DNA from: Collinsella sp.
GTDB lineage: Bacteria; Actinomycetota; Coriobacteriia; Coriobacteriales; Coriobacteriaceae
Direction: 5' to 3'
Assembly: GCA_019414205.1 (NCBI GenBank)
Contig: DXML01000010.1
Span: 1 to 49,294 of the forward strand
Length of the DNA: 49,294 nt
Of this stretch, positions 26,511-34,055 are shown in pieces; position 1 is the first letter of the stretch; each line of letters opens with the position of its first letter. Under the pieces are notes generated by a model. It was not told the origin of the DNA, made no database searches, and saw nothing but the letters and a program-made list of their open reading frames with translations. Both the position numbers and the translations under genes were made by a program.

Positions 26511-26550
26511 AAACCTGCCAAAATAAACCTGTCCCTAATTGGCAGGTTTT
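26511..26550. repeat. Dispersed palindrome family 1, copy b (inverted)
   Basis: It is the reverse complement of the family 1 consensus (AAACCTGCCAA...TTGGCAGGTTTT). Its right edge runs into TTGACA (26549-26554), the -35 candidate of the LacI gene at 26615. Confidence 0.8.
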
Positions 26551-26579
26551 GACACCCTGGGGGCGGGCGATGCTACAAT
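26549..26579 (+). promoter_or_regulatory. Probable promoter of the LacI-family gene at 26615
   Basis: TTGACA (26549-26554) and TACAAT (26574-26579) are separated by 19 bases, slightly long. The TACAAT lies 36 bases before the start codon. Confidence 0.5.
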
Positions 26580-26614
26580 CTGGCTTGTACTTGAAACGCA
26601 TCAAAGGGGCCGCT

Positions 26615-27748
26615 ATGGCAAAGGTTAAAATCAGCGACGTCGCGCGCGAGGCCGGGGTTTCGCTTGGCACGGTTTCCAACGCGCTCAACCATCCCGAGAA
26701 GTTGCGCCCCGAGACCCTCAGGCTCATCAACGAGACCATCAATCGCCTGGGCTACCTGCCCAACCAAAGCGCTCGTCAGCTCGCGGGCGGCGCCACCAAG
26801 TCCTTTGGCCTGGTGCTCCCCCGTCTCGACCACGGCTTTTCGCTCCAAATCGCCAGCGGCGCCCACAACGAGGCCCGCAAGCACGGCTACGATCTGCTCA
26901 TCGCCAATGCCGATAACGACGATATTCTCGAGGATCATTACCTGCGCTATTTTATGGGCACGCAGATGTCCGGCGTCATGGTTCAGCCCATGGCGTCCCC
27001 CGACTGGCACCCCGCTATGACCAAGATGCCCGTGCCGATCGTCTATCTGGACATCCATTGCTCCGAGCCCGGTTACTACGTGGCCGCCGACAACGAGGCA
27101 CAGGGGCGTATTATCGCCGAGCTCGCCATCGCCCGCGGCGCACGCCATATCACCGTTGTGGGCCGAGCGGCATTTATGCAGCTCGGCCTGCGCGTCCTTG
27201 GCATCCACAAGGCACTTGCCCTGCATCCTGATATCAAAACTGAGGTCATCGATGCCGGGGAGTGGAATACCGCAGCCGACGGCTACAGCATCGGTACCCA
27301 GATTGCCGAACGCCCTGCTGACGAGCGCCCCGATTTTGTCATCGGCCTGACCGACGTATTGGCCTCGGGCGTTATCTCGGCGCTGACCGACAAAGGCATT
27401 TCCGTCCCCGGCCAGGTCCGCGTGGCCGGCTGCGACGGCAACCCGCTCGCTTGGAGCGGATCGGTCCCGCTCACCACGGTAGCACCCCCAGGCTACGAGA
27501 TTGGCCGCAAGGGCGTTCAGCTGCTCATGGAGCAGATCGAGGATAAGCCTGCCGCCAAGACCAAACGAGTCCGCATCGGCTCCGCCGCGCGCACCGTCAC
27601 CACGGCCACGGCCGCCGAGGACATTAACCGTCAGGAGCTCGTGCGCCCCTTCTTGCTCGAACGTGTGAGCACCCAAAAGGCCGAGCAGCACCCGACGGGC
27701 CCATCCGCGGCCCCAATAACCGACATCAACCTGGGCGCCTACCTGTAA
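26615..27748 (+). CDS. LacI-family transcriptional regulator
   Basis: This is a repressor-type protein of 377 residues. The N-terminal LacI HTH and hinge (1-60) read VKISDVAREAGVSLGTVSNA, then LNHPEKLRPETLRLINETI and LGYLPNQSARQLAGG. A periplasmic-binding-protein-like sugar domain (62-335) follows. A C-terminal tail of about 40 residues rich in Ala, Thr and Pro is longer than usual. ATG 26615 has AAGGGG six bases upstream. It is monocistronic with a terminator at 27752-27789. Targets are unknown; adjacent glmS is divergent with about 470 bases between, so amino sugar control is only a guess. Confidence 0.9.
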   Translation: MAKVKISDVAREAGVSLGTVSNALNHPEKLRPETLRLINETINRLGYLPNQSARQLAGGATKSFGLVLPRLDHGFSLQIASGAHNEARKHGYDLLIANADNDDILEDHYLRYFMGTQMSGVMVQPMASPDWHPAMTKMPVPIVYLDIHCSEPGYYVAADNEAQGRIIAELAIARGARHITVVGRAAFMQLGLRVLGIHKALALHPDIKTEVIDAGEWNTAADGYSIGTQIAERPADERPDFVIGLTDVLASGVISALTDKGISVPGQVRVAGCDGNPLAWSGSVPLTTVAPPGYEIGRKGVQLLMEQIEDKPAAKTKRVRIGSAARTVTTATAAEDINRQELVRPFLLERVSTQKAEQHPTGPSAAPITDINLGAYL

Positions 27749-27751
27749 CAA

Positions 27752-27789
27752 AAAACGCCGCAACGGGAACAGTCCCGCTGCGGCGTTTT
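27752..27789 (+). terminator. Terminator of the LacI gene
   Basis: The stem 27752-27766 with 27773-27789 (AAAACGCCGCAACGGGA, one unpaired base) ends in GTTTTG. Confidence 0.85.
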
Positions 27790-27961
27790 GCTGGCCCCAT
27801 GTTCCCTCCCCGTTTAGCCGGACCTGCGGCTACGGATATTTATGGAATGTAATCCATTTTTCATTAACTCTTTTGTTAAAATAGATTCAATTCCATATTT
27901 TTAGATTTTTCCTATAAGTATTGATTTTGCTCCAGTTTTTTCTCGCCAAGAAAGGGGTTTC

Positions 27962-29167
27962 ATGAATCTGATTGATCGCAAACAGTACCTCGACTGGCTC
28001 ATTTCGTGGAAAGACTCGCACGTCATCAAGGTCGTTTCGGGCGTGCGAAGGTCCGGCAAATCAAAGCTATTCGAAATCTACCGTAGCTACCTGCGCGATC
28101 ATGGAATCACAGGCGACCAGGTTATATCCCTCAACTTTGAAGACCTGGAGTTCGAGTCGCTTACGTCGTATAGAGCACTCTACGACTACATTTCCGCCAG
28201 ACTCGTCCCCGATAAGATGAACTACGTTTTTCTGGACGAGATACAGCACGTCGAGCATTTCGAAAAAGCCGTCGACAGTCTTTTTATCAAGGACAATGTC
28301 GACCTCTACATAACCGGTTCCAACGCTTATCTGCTCTCGAGCGAGCTGGCAACTTTGCTCTCCGGCCGCTACGTAGAGCTCAAGATGCTGCCCCTATCCT
28401 TTAAAGAGTTTTGCTCGGCAAAAACCAATGACGGAAAGGCTCCCGCGCAGTTGTTTGACGAGTACATCACCCGGGGCTCTTTTCCCTTTATCGCCGAGAC
28501 GGGTATTCAGGGACCCCAGGCGCGCGATTATCTTATGAGCCTCTACGATACCATCGTCATACGCGACGTTATCGAACGCCTGAAGGTCTCGGACGTCCCG
28601 ACCCTGCGCGATATCACCAAGTTCCTACTCCATAGCATTGGAAACCGGATCTCGATTAAAAAAATCTCCGACACGCTCTCGTCCAACGGCAACAAAACCG
28701 ACCAGAAAACCGTAGCCAAGTACCTCAAAGGCTTAACAGACAGCCTTGTGTTGTACTTTGCTCCGCGCTATAACGTGCGCGGCCGGCAGCTTCTTTCAAC
28801 AAACGGCAAATACTACGCCGTTGACCTTGGACTTAGAGGCGCTCTCGTCAAAACCCAAAGCAGCGATATCGGTCATATCCTCGAAAATGTTGTTTATCTC
28901 GAGCTCCTACGCCGTGGATACGACGTCTACGTGGGCGATATCGACGGCGGGGAAATTGATTTTGTTGCCCTAAACTCAGACGAGACAGCCTATTTTCAGG
29001 TTTCAGCCACAACGCTCGACGAAACTACCCTCAATCGAGAGTTGGCCCCCTTTAAGAAAGTCCGAGACAACTACCCCAAGACGCTTCTTACGCTCGACAC
29101 GCTGTTTGCGGACGCGAACTACGAGGGGGTTCGCAAACGCAACGTAATCGACTGGCTCTTGGAGTAA
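27962..29167 (+). CDS. AAA ATPase with DUF4143 (AAA_14-type ATP-binding protein)
   Basis: This is a 401-residue ATPase of the AAA_14/DUF4143 group common in gut bacteria and archaea; its cellular role is unknown. The N-terminal domain (1-170) has Walker A GVRRSGKSKL (about 27-36), Walker B YVFLDEIQHV (about 88-97) and sensor ITGSNAYLLSSELATLLSGR (about 118-137). The middle is helical with a winged-helix-like segment (RISIKKISDTLSSNGNKTD). The C-terminal DUF4143 region (about 290-401) has LENVVYLELLRRGYDVYVG and EIDFVA, a PD-(D/E)xK-like pattern. The upstream 130 bases are distinctly AT-rich, and codon use is less GC-biased than in neighbours, which suggests acquisition. AAAGGGG precedes ATG 27962. 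Confidence 0.88.
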   Translation: MNLIDRKQYLDWLISWKDSHVIKVVSGVRRSGKSKLFEIYRSYLRDHGITGDQVISLNFEDLEFESLTSYRALYDYISARLVPDKMNYVFLDEIQHVEHFEKAVDSLFIKDNVDLYITGSNAYLLSSELATLLSGRYVELKMLPLSFKEFCSAKTNDGKAPAQLFDEYITRGSFPFIAETGIQGPQARDYLMSLYDTIVIRDVIERLKVSDVPTLRDITKFLLHSIGNRISIKKISDTLSSNGNKTDQKTVAKYLKGLTDSLVLYFAPRYNVRGRQLLSTNGKYYAVDLGLRGALVKTQSSDIGHILENVVYLELLRRGYDVYVGDIDGGEIDFVALNSDETAYFQVSATTLDETTLNRELAPFKKVRDNYPKTLLTLDTLFADANYEGVRKRNVIDWLLE

Positions 29168-29231
29168 CTCGAACGCTCAAAGCCCCCCAATCCCTTGCCA
29201 AGGCTGCGGCCTCGGCCGCTTAAAGCGCAAT

Positions 29232-29278
29232 GCCCCTCTTATCGGCCAAAACAGCAATCTTGGCGTGATAAGAGGGGC
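29232..29278. terminator. Hairpin between the ATPase and HAD genes
   Basis: GCCCCTCTTATC (29232-29243) pairs perfectly with 29267-29278, and an inner GGCCAA/TTGGC pair extends it. It lies between convergent genes and may stop both. No T-run is present, so it may instead be a dispersed palindrome. Confidence 0.5.
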
Positions 29279-29365
29279 TGACTGCGTCAGCGCCTCCACG
29301 CAGGCGCCGTTACCGTCACCGTCCTGCGGGATCGGGCGCGGGGCATGGCGACTCGCGTGCAAACG

Positions 29366-30016
29366 CTAGCGCACGGCCCTGACCGCCGCCGGCAGATCGA
29401 ACAGCGTATCGAGCACAGCCTCGCAGCCGTCCACCACGTCCTGCGGCAGCGGCACGATGTCGGGAACGGCGAAGACGTGGCAGCCGGCCGTGATGCCCGA
29501 GACGCAGCCGTTGCGGGAATCCTCGACCACGGCGCACTCCTCGGGAGCAAAGCCCGCGCGCTCGCAGGCGAGCAGGTACATCTCAGGGTCGGGCTTGCCG
29601 TGTACGACGTCCTCGCCGCAGGTCACCGTCTCAAACTTATCAAAGAGGCCGACCATCTTAAGGTTGCGCTCGGCGGTGACATGGCGCGACGACGTCGCAA
29701 GACCCACGTGATAGCCCGCAGCCAGCAGCTCGTCCAGGCACTCGGCGGCACCGCCCTTAAGCTCCAGATCGGTCTTGACCATCTCGTCGCGAATCTCCTT
29801 GTGACGACGATAGATCGCCTCAGCGGTTTCGCGGCCGCCGTAATGCCCATCAAGGATCTCCATGACATCAGGCAGCGTGCGGCCGATAAACTGATGGATC
29901 AGCGCATCATCAATCGCGAATCCCAGCTCGGCCGCGCCCGCCTTCCACGCCTTGATACCCAAACGCTCGGTATCGACCAGCGTTCCGTCCATATCAAAAA
30001 TAACGGCCTTGATCAT
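29366..30016 (-). CDS. HAD-superfamily hydrolase, beta-phosphoglucomutase-like
   Basis: This soluble phosphatase or phosphomutase has 216 residues. The HAD motifs are in order: motif I FDMDGTLVDTE (about 6-16) with nucleophile Asp, motif II ATSSRH (about 112-117), motif III Lys in GKPDPEMYL (about 145) and motif IV VVEDSRNG (about 168). The C1-type helical cap lies between motifs I and II. GKPDPE and the DxD followed by GT are typical of the PGMB/phosphatase-like subgroup; the substrate cannot be told. ATG 30016 has GGGGGA five bases upstream. The gene is divergent from larE. Confidence 0.9.
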   Translation of the reverse strand: MIKAVIFDMDGTLVDTERLGIKAWKAGAAELGFAIDDALIHQFIGRTLPDVMEILDGHYGGRETAEAIYRRHKEIRDEMVKTDLELKGGAAECLDELLAAGYHVGLATSSRHVTAERNLKMVGLFDKFETVTCGEDVVHGKPDPEMYLLACERAGFAPEECAVVEDSRNGCVSGITAGCHVFAVPDIVPLPQDVVDGCEAVLDTLFDLPAAVRAVR

Positions 30017-30189
30017 ATCGGTCCCCCATCGCTTCGCGCTGCTGTACTCCCGCAACTTTACCGCACCTGTAAACTTGTATATAACGTATATAGCATATTG
30101 CACTTTCGTTACATAGATAGAAGTCTTATGACAAGCGGCTCGGTAGGATTATAGTTTTCGATCGAGTACTCAACGGCAAGGATCGATTC

Positions 30190-31068
30190 ATGCTTTCAGA
30201 CACCACCGCACCTGCAGAGGGGCTTCAGGACAAACTCGCAGCGCTCGAGCAGCTGCTTTTGGCATACGGACGCGTCGCCATCGGCTTTTCCGGTGGCGTC
30301 GACAGCAGCTTTTTGGCCGCCGTATGCGCCCGCATCATGCCTACCAATACCCTCCTCGTCCATCTCACCACGCCGCTCATCGGCACGCCCGAGCAGGCTT
30401 CGTTTGAGCAGTCCGTTGATGGGCAGGCCAATGAGGGGCCGCATTTTAAGCTCCCCGTGCTCAATCTTTCGGTCGATCAGCTGCGGCTCCCCCAAGTAGC
30501 CTGCAACGATGCCGACCGCTGCTACCACTGCAAGCACGCCGGCTTTACCGCTATCGTCAACCACGCCAAGTCGCTCGGCTTCCCCACCGTCATCGATGGC
30601 AGCAATGCAAGCGATCGCGGTGACTACCGCCCCGGCATGCGCGCGGCAGAAGAGCTCGGCGTACGCTCGCCGCTTATGGAGGTCGGCTTTACCAAGGACG
30701 AAGAGCGCGAGCTGCTGCGCGCCTGGGGCTATCCCGTTTGGAACCTGCCGGCAGGAGCCTGCCTGGCCACGCGTGTCCCCACGGGCGAGGAGCTCACGCG
30801 CGAGAAGGTCGATGTGATTCGCGCCTGCGAGGACTACCTGCACAACCTTGGCCTGGCCCAGGTCCGCGCACGCCTCGTTGGCGGCTGCATGCATATCGAG
30901 GCCGCGCCGGCAGACGTCGCCAAGATTGCTGCCCTCGGTGGCAACGCCGTCGATGCCGAGGGCAAAACCCCGCTGCCCGCCGTTATCGAGTCCGCGCTGC
31001 GCGAACTGGGCTGCGACCATATCTCCCCTGAGGTCACCCCCTACATCCACGGCAACATGAACCTTTAG
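30190..31068 (+). CDS. larE: ATP-dependent sacrificial sulfur transferase LarE
   Basis: LarE donates sulfur to build the nickel-pincer nucleotide cofactor of lactate racemase. Length is 292 residues. The PP-loop ATPase motif is FSGGVDSS (about 33-40), followed by the family segments RCYHCKHAGF (about 113-122) and PAGACLATRVPTGEELT (about 190-206). It has a CxxC pair plus the conserved Cys of ACLATR. In LarE proteins with three such cysteines, a [4Fe-4S] cluster is used instead of sacrificing a protein Cys. This one probably belongs to that type. No larA, larB or larC lies in the window. ATG 30190 has AAGGAT upstream, and a hairpin follows at 31069-31095. Confidence 0.92.
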   Translation: MLSDTTAPAEGLQDKLAALEQLLLAYGRVAIGFSGGVDSSFLAAVCARIMPTNTLLVHLTTPLIGTPEQASFEQSVDGQANEGPHFKLPVLNLSVDQLRLPQVACNDADRCYHCKHAGFTAIVNHAKSLGFPTVIDGSNASDRGDYRPGMRAAEELGVRSPLMEVGFTKDEERELLRAWGYPVWNLPAGACLATRVPTGEELTREKVDVIRACEDYLHNLGLAQVRARLVGGCMHIEAAPADVAKIAALGGNAVDAEGKTPLPAVIESALRELGCDHISPEVTPYIHGNMNL

Positions 31069-31095
31069 GTTACGCCGTTTTACAAACGGCGTAAC
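31069..31095 (+). terminator. Hairpin after larE
   Basis: GTTACGCCGTTT (31069-31080) pairs perfectly with 31084-31095. The stem begins two bases after the larE stop codon. No T-run is seen. Confidence 0.5.
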
Positions 31096-31151
31096 TGCTC
31101 GGCGCTGCGCAGGCCCCGGGCACATATGCTCAACCTGGACTACGTTAACTG

Positions 31152-31188
31152 ACCTGTCAATAAGGGACAGGTTTGTTTTGGCAGGTTT
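31152..31188. repeat. Dispersed palindrome family 1, copy c
   Basis: ACCTGTCAATAAGGGACAGG, then TTTGTTTTGGCAGGT, followed by TTTATCTTGGGAAAA. It matches copies a, b and d with a few changes in the left arm. Confidence 0.75.
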
Positions 31189-31272
31189 TATCTTGGGAAA
31201 ATATCGCGAGGCAGTCGCCCCTCTAGCACCCATCAAACTTCGAGAGACGATAGAGGGGCAATTCGGCTGCAT

Positions 31273-31404
31273 CTACTTCTTCCGATAGCGGCGGTTGCGC
31301 CTCGTCGATGAACCCATTACTTCGATGAGCCCTTTATCCGTCATTTTTGGCAGATGGTAGCTGACGGACGAATTTTGGCATTCCGTCTCTCTAAAACAAG
31401 GCGC
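31273..31404 (-). pseudogene. Remnant of a winged-helix DNA-binding protein (C-terminal 43 residues)
   Basis: The minus strand is open for 44 codons ending in TAG. It reads SSVSYHLPKMTDKGLIEVMG, then a basic tail STRRNRRYRKK. This is a convincing recognition helix and wing of a winged-helix domain. There is no start codon, and an in-frame TAA (31405-31407) sits inside the 66-bp palindrome that replaces the upstream part. The parent family cannot be fixed; similar C-terminal domains occur in Fic/AlbA-type regulators. Confidence 0.6.
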
Positions 31405-31450
31405 TTATCTCTCTAACTTTAGAGAGATAAGCGCCTTGTTTTAGAGAGAC
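31385..31450. repeat. 66-bp perfect palindrome (32-bp arms, 2-bp centre)
   Basis: The arm 31385-31416 is the exact reverse complement of 31419-31450. Each arm begins and ends with a TCTCTCTAA-type motif around ACAAGGCGCTTA. One arm overlaps the start of the winged-helix remnant. Confidence 0.9.
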
Positions 31451-31555
31451 ATTAAGAGAGATGTATCGAATTCGCTGCTAGATTGCCTAATGCTATCTCT
31501 CTAACCAACCTTCTCTTTAGAGAGACATTTAGAGAGATGAGCGCGACCTCTCTAA
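31386..31555. promoter_or_regulatory. Array of nine TCTCTCTAA / TTAGAGAGA motifs
   Basis: Motifs are at 31386, 31408, 31419, 31441, 31453 (one insertion), 31496, 31517, 31529 and 31548 (one base short), in both orientations. Spacings of about 10-12 and 22 bases recur, which puts the motifs on the same helix face. The array looks like binding sites for one protein, possibly the former winged-helix product. That is inference. Confidence 0.5.
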
Positions 31556-31628
31556 TCAAGGGCTCCACTCTTTAAGGTGCACACTTCCTAACCGTGCCCT
31601 AAGTTGCGGTGAAATAACTCACGATTAG

Positions 31629-31665
31629 CCTGCCAAAAAGGGATAGGTTTATTTTGGCAGGTTTT
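31629..31665. repeat. Dispersed palindrome family 1, copy d
   Basis: CCTGCCAAAAAGGGATAGGT, then TTATTTTGGCAGG, followed by TTTTATCTGGGAAAACGCAG. The flank is shared with copy a. Confidence 0.8.
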
Positions 31666-31684
31666 ATCTGGGAAAACGCAGACA

Positions 31685-31717
31685 GGGCCGCGACGCCTAT
31701 AGCGTCGCGGCCCTTTT
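31685..31717 (+). terminator. Terminator hairpin 3' of the sugar operon
   Basis: GGGCCGCGACGC (31685-31696) pairs perfectly with GCGTCGCGGCCC (31702-31713), followed by TTTT on plus. The operon ends from the other side at 31758. The hairpin could serve both directions, although the T-run favours plus. Confidence 0.65.
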
Positions 31718-31757
31718 CCTTGGAGAAGGATCAATAGATTGAGCGGGCTGGTTGCAC

Positions 31758-32210
31758 CTAACCCTTGAGCCCGGCGTTAATAAGCTCCGCGATCTCGGCG
31801 GGATCGGTGCTCGCGCGCACTTTGTCGCGGAAGCCGGCGTCCATCAACATCACGGCAGCCTTGGAGAGCAGACGCAGGTGCGTGGTTCCCGCTTCGCCGG
31901 CGGGCACGTACAGCGCGAGCGCCACATCGACGGGCACACCATCAAAGCTCGGCCACTCAACAGGCTCGGACAGCTTGAGCACGGCCACGCCCGGCGTATG
32001 GATCGCATCGCTCTTGGCATGCGGAACGGCAAAACCGGCGACGAGGCCAGTCTCGGCCTCGTTTTCGCGAGCAATAAAAGCCGCCTCTACAGCAGACGCG
32101 TCATCGGCAAAACCAAGTTCAACAGCCTGCTCGGACAGATAATGCAGCGCGTCCTCGCGCGAGGCGGCGGCGTAGCCAATCGTCACTTGGTTGGCAGATA
32201 CAAACCCCAT
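31758..32210 (-). CDS. PTS fructose-type EIIA component
   Basis: This cytoplasmic phosphocarrier has 150 residues and passes phosphate from HPr to EIIB. It has the EIIA type-2 (mannitol/fructose) fold, with the phosphorylated His in AGFAVPHAKSD (about 59-69), preceded by FIARENEAETGLV. It is the last gene of the six-gene sugar operon, 12 bases after the transketolase C half, with AAGGAAGG before ATG 32210. It is the matching EIIA for the EIIBC at 36272-37744, placed at the far end of the same operon. Confidence 0.92.
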   Translation of the reverse strand: MGFVSANQVTIGYAAASREDALHYLSEQAVELGFADDASAVEAAFIARENEAETGLVAGFAVPHAKSDAIHTPGVAVLKLSEPVEWPSFDGVPVDVALALYVPAGEAGTTHLRLLSKAAVMLMDAGFRDKVRASTDPAEIAELINAGLKG

Positions 32211-32222
32211 GGAAAGCCTTCC

Positions 32223-33161
32223 TTACAACACGGACCTGACCGCGGCTTCGATGCCGTCGGCGTCCAAACCGTACTTGTGCAGCAAATCAACCGCAGGACC
32301 GGATTCACCGTACACATCGCGCACGCCGACGCGACGCATCGGCACTGGATGCTGCTCCGCGAGCACCGAGGCAACGGCCTCGCCAAGACCGCCGATAATC
32401 GAATGCTCCTCGGCAGTGACCACGCGACCGGTCTTCTTGGCGCTGGCAACCACCAAACGCTCATCGAGCGGTTTGATCGTATGCATGTTGATGACCTCGG
32501 CATCGATGCCGTCGGCAGCGAGCGCTTCGGCAGCAGCAAGTGCCTCGGCGACCATGAGACCGCACGCGACGATCGTGACATCAGAGCCCTCCCGTACAAC
32601 AACACCGCGGCCGATCTTGAACTCGTAGTCCTCGTGATCGTTGATGACCGGTGTTGCCAGGCGGCCGAAGCGCATGTAGACCGGCCCCTCAAACTCATAG
32701 GCGGCGCGCACACAGGCGCGGGCCTCGACATCGTCGGCGGGAACGACCACCGTCATACCCGGAATCGTACGCATGAGTGCGATATCCTCGCAGCACTGGT
32801 GCGTGGCGCCGTCCTCGCCCACCGAAATGCCGGCATGGGTGGCGCCAATCTTGACGTTGAGGTGCGGGTAGCCAATGGAATTGCGGACCTGCTCGTAGGC
32901 GCGACCGGCGGCAAACATCGCAAAGGTGCTCGCAAAAGCAACGCGGCCCGTGGTCGCGATGCCGGCGGCAAGACCCATCAGGTTGCTCTCGGCGATGCCG
33001 GCATCGTAAAAGCGCTCAGGATGGGCAGTCTTAAACTTACCCGTCTGCGTAGCGGCAGCCAGGTCGGCATCGAGCACTACAAAGTCATCGTGCTCATTGC
33101 CCAGCTCGACGAGCGCCTCGCCGTAGCTTACGCGCGTGGCGACTTTTTTGACCTCTGCCAT
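32223..33161 (-). CDS. Transketolase, C-terminal subunit
   Basis: This is the pyrimidine-binding and C-terminal domain half of a split transketolase, 312 residues. DGATHQCCEDIALMRTIPGM (about 116-135) is the conserved H-Q region, and the preceding AESNLMGLAAGIAT segment holds the catalytic Glu of the pyrimidine domain. The C-terminal domain runs from about 190. With the N half it transfers ketol units between sugar phosphates. Its ATG overlaps the TAA of the N half by one base (TAATG), so the two subunits are coupled one to one. Confidence 0.93.
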   Translation of the reverse strand: MAEVKKVATRVSYGEALVELGNEHDDFVVLDADLAAATQTGKFKTAHPERFYDAGIAESNLMGLAAGIATTGRVAFASTFAMFAAGRAYEQVRNSIGYPHLNVKIGATHAGISVGEDGATHQCCEDIALMRTIPGMTVVVPADDVEARACVRAAYEFEGPVYMRFGRLATPVINDHEDYEFKIGRGVVVREGSDVTIVACGLMVAEALAAAEALAADGIDAEVINMHTIKPLDERLVVASAKKTGRVVTAEEHSIIGGLGEAVASVLAEQHPVPMRRVGVRDVYGESGPAVDLLHKYGLDADGIEAAVRSVL

Positions 33162-33991
33162 TAGAGCTCCTCACCTGCTGCCGCGAGCTCGGCCATGGCC
33201 TGCTCAAACTGCTCGTCATTGGGCGCCTTGCCATGCCAGCCAACCTGGTTCTCCATAAAGGAGACGCCTTTGCCCTTCACCGTCTCGGCGATGATAGCGA
33301 CGGGCGCGCCGGTCACCTCGCGAGCTTCGGCGAAAGCCGCCTCAATCTGCGCCATGTCGTTGCCATCGGCTAGCTCTATCACATGCCACTTAAAGGCGCG
33401 GAACTTGTCGGCAAGCGGCATGGCCGAGTTGACTTCATCGATCGTACCGTCAATCTGCAAGCCGTTGTGGTCGACGACGGCAACAAGATTGTCGAGCGCA
33501 TGGTTGCCGGCAAACATAGCCGCCTCCCACACCTGGCCTTCCTCGCACTCACCGTCGCCCAGCAACGTGTAGACACGGTAGCTGTCGCCCCAGTGCTTAG
33601 CGGCAAGCGCCATTCCAACTGCAGCAGAGATGCCCTGACCGAGCGAGCCGGTGGACATATCGATGCCTGGGGTATCGTTCATGTTGGGATGGCCCTGCAG
33701 TCGGCTGCCAATATGGCGGAGCGTCTCGAGCTCTTCGACGGGAAAATAGCCGCGATTTGCCAACACCGAATACAGGCCCGGCGCCGCGTGACCCTTGGAG
33801 AGCACAAAGCGGTCGCGATCGGCCTTGTGAGGGTCGGCAGGATCGATATTCATTTCCTCAAAGTACAGATACGTCATGATGTCGGCTGCACCGAGCGATC
33901 CACCCGGATGTCCCGACTTGGCCGCGTGAACCGCAGTCACGACACCCTTCCTGACCTCATTGGCGACCTTCGCCAGCTCCTGGTTGGTCAT
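33161..33991 (-). CDS. Transketolase, N-terminal subunit
   Basis: This is the thiamine-diphosphate-binding half of a split transketolase, 276 residues. SGHPGGSLGAADIMTYLYF (about 26-44), SKGHAAPGLYSVL, TGSLGQGISAAVGMAL and the TPP/metal motif GDGECEEGQVWEA, ending at N of DHNGLQ (about 143-170), are all in place. ATG 33991 has AGAGG seven bases upstream. It follows the FSA-type transaldolase by 65 bases and is coupled to the C half. Split transketolases are common in Actinobacteria and Firmicutes, often inside sugar-specific operons like this one. Confidence 0.94.
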   Translation of the reverse strand: MTNQELAKVANEVRKGVVTAVHAAKSGHPGGSLGAADIMTYLYFEEMNIDPADPHKADRDRFVLSKGHAAPGLYSVLANRGYFPVEELETLRHIGSRLQGHPNMNDTPGIDMSTGSLGQGISAAVGMALAAKHWGDSYRVYTLLGDGECEEGQVWEAAMFAGNHALDNLVAVVDHNGLQIDGTIDEVNSAMPLADKFRAFKWHVIELADGNDMAQIEAAFAEAREVTGAPVAIIAETVKGKGVSFMENQVGWHGKAPNDEQFEQAMAELAAAGEEL

Positions 33992-34055
33992 ACGAATTCC
34001 TCTCTTGAGAACAACCCCGGCACCGGATGGCGCGATGCCGAGGGCAACCCGGTCG

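Larger units (their letters stand above)
31096..31757. other. Gene-free island with palindromes, an octamer array and a broken gene
   Basis: These 660 bases hold two copies of palindrome family 1 (31152-31188, 31629-31665), the tail of a winged-helix protein (31273-31404), a 66-bp palindrome (31385-31450), scattered TCTCTCTAA motifs to 31555 and a terminator (31685-31717). No intact gene is present. Confidence 0.75.

Noticed and set aside
31385..31560. CRISPR array suggested by repeated TCTCTCTAA motifs
   Set aside because: The repeats are only nine bases, in both orientations, without uniform spacers, and no cas genes are present.
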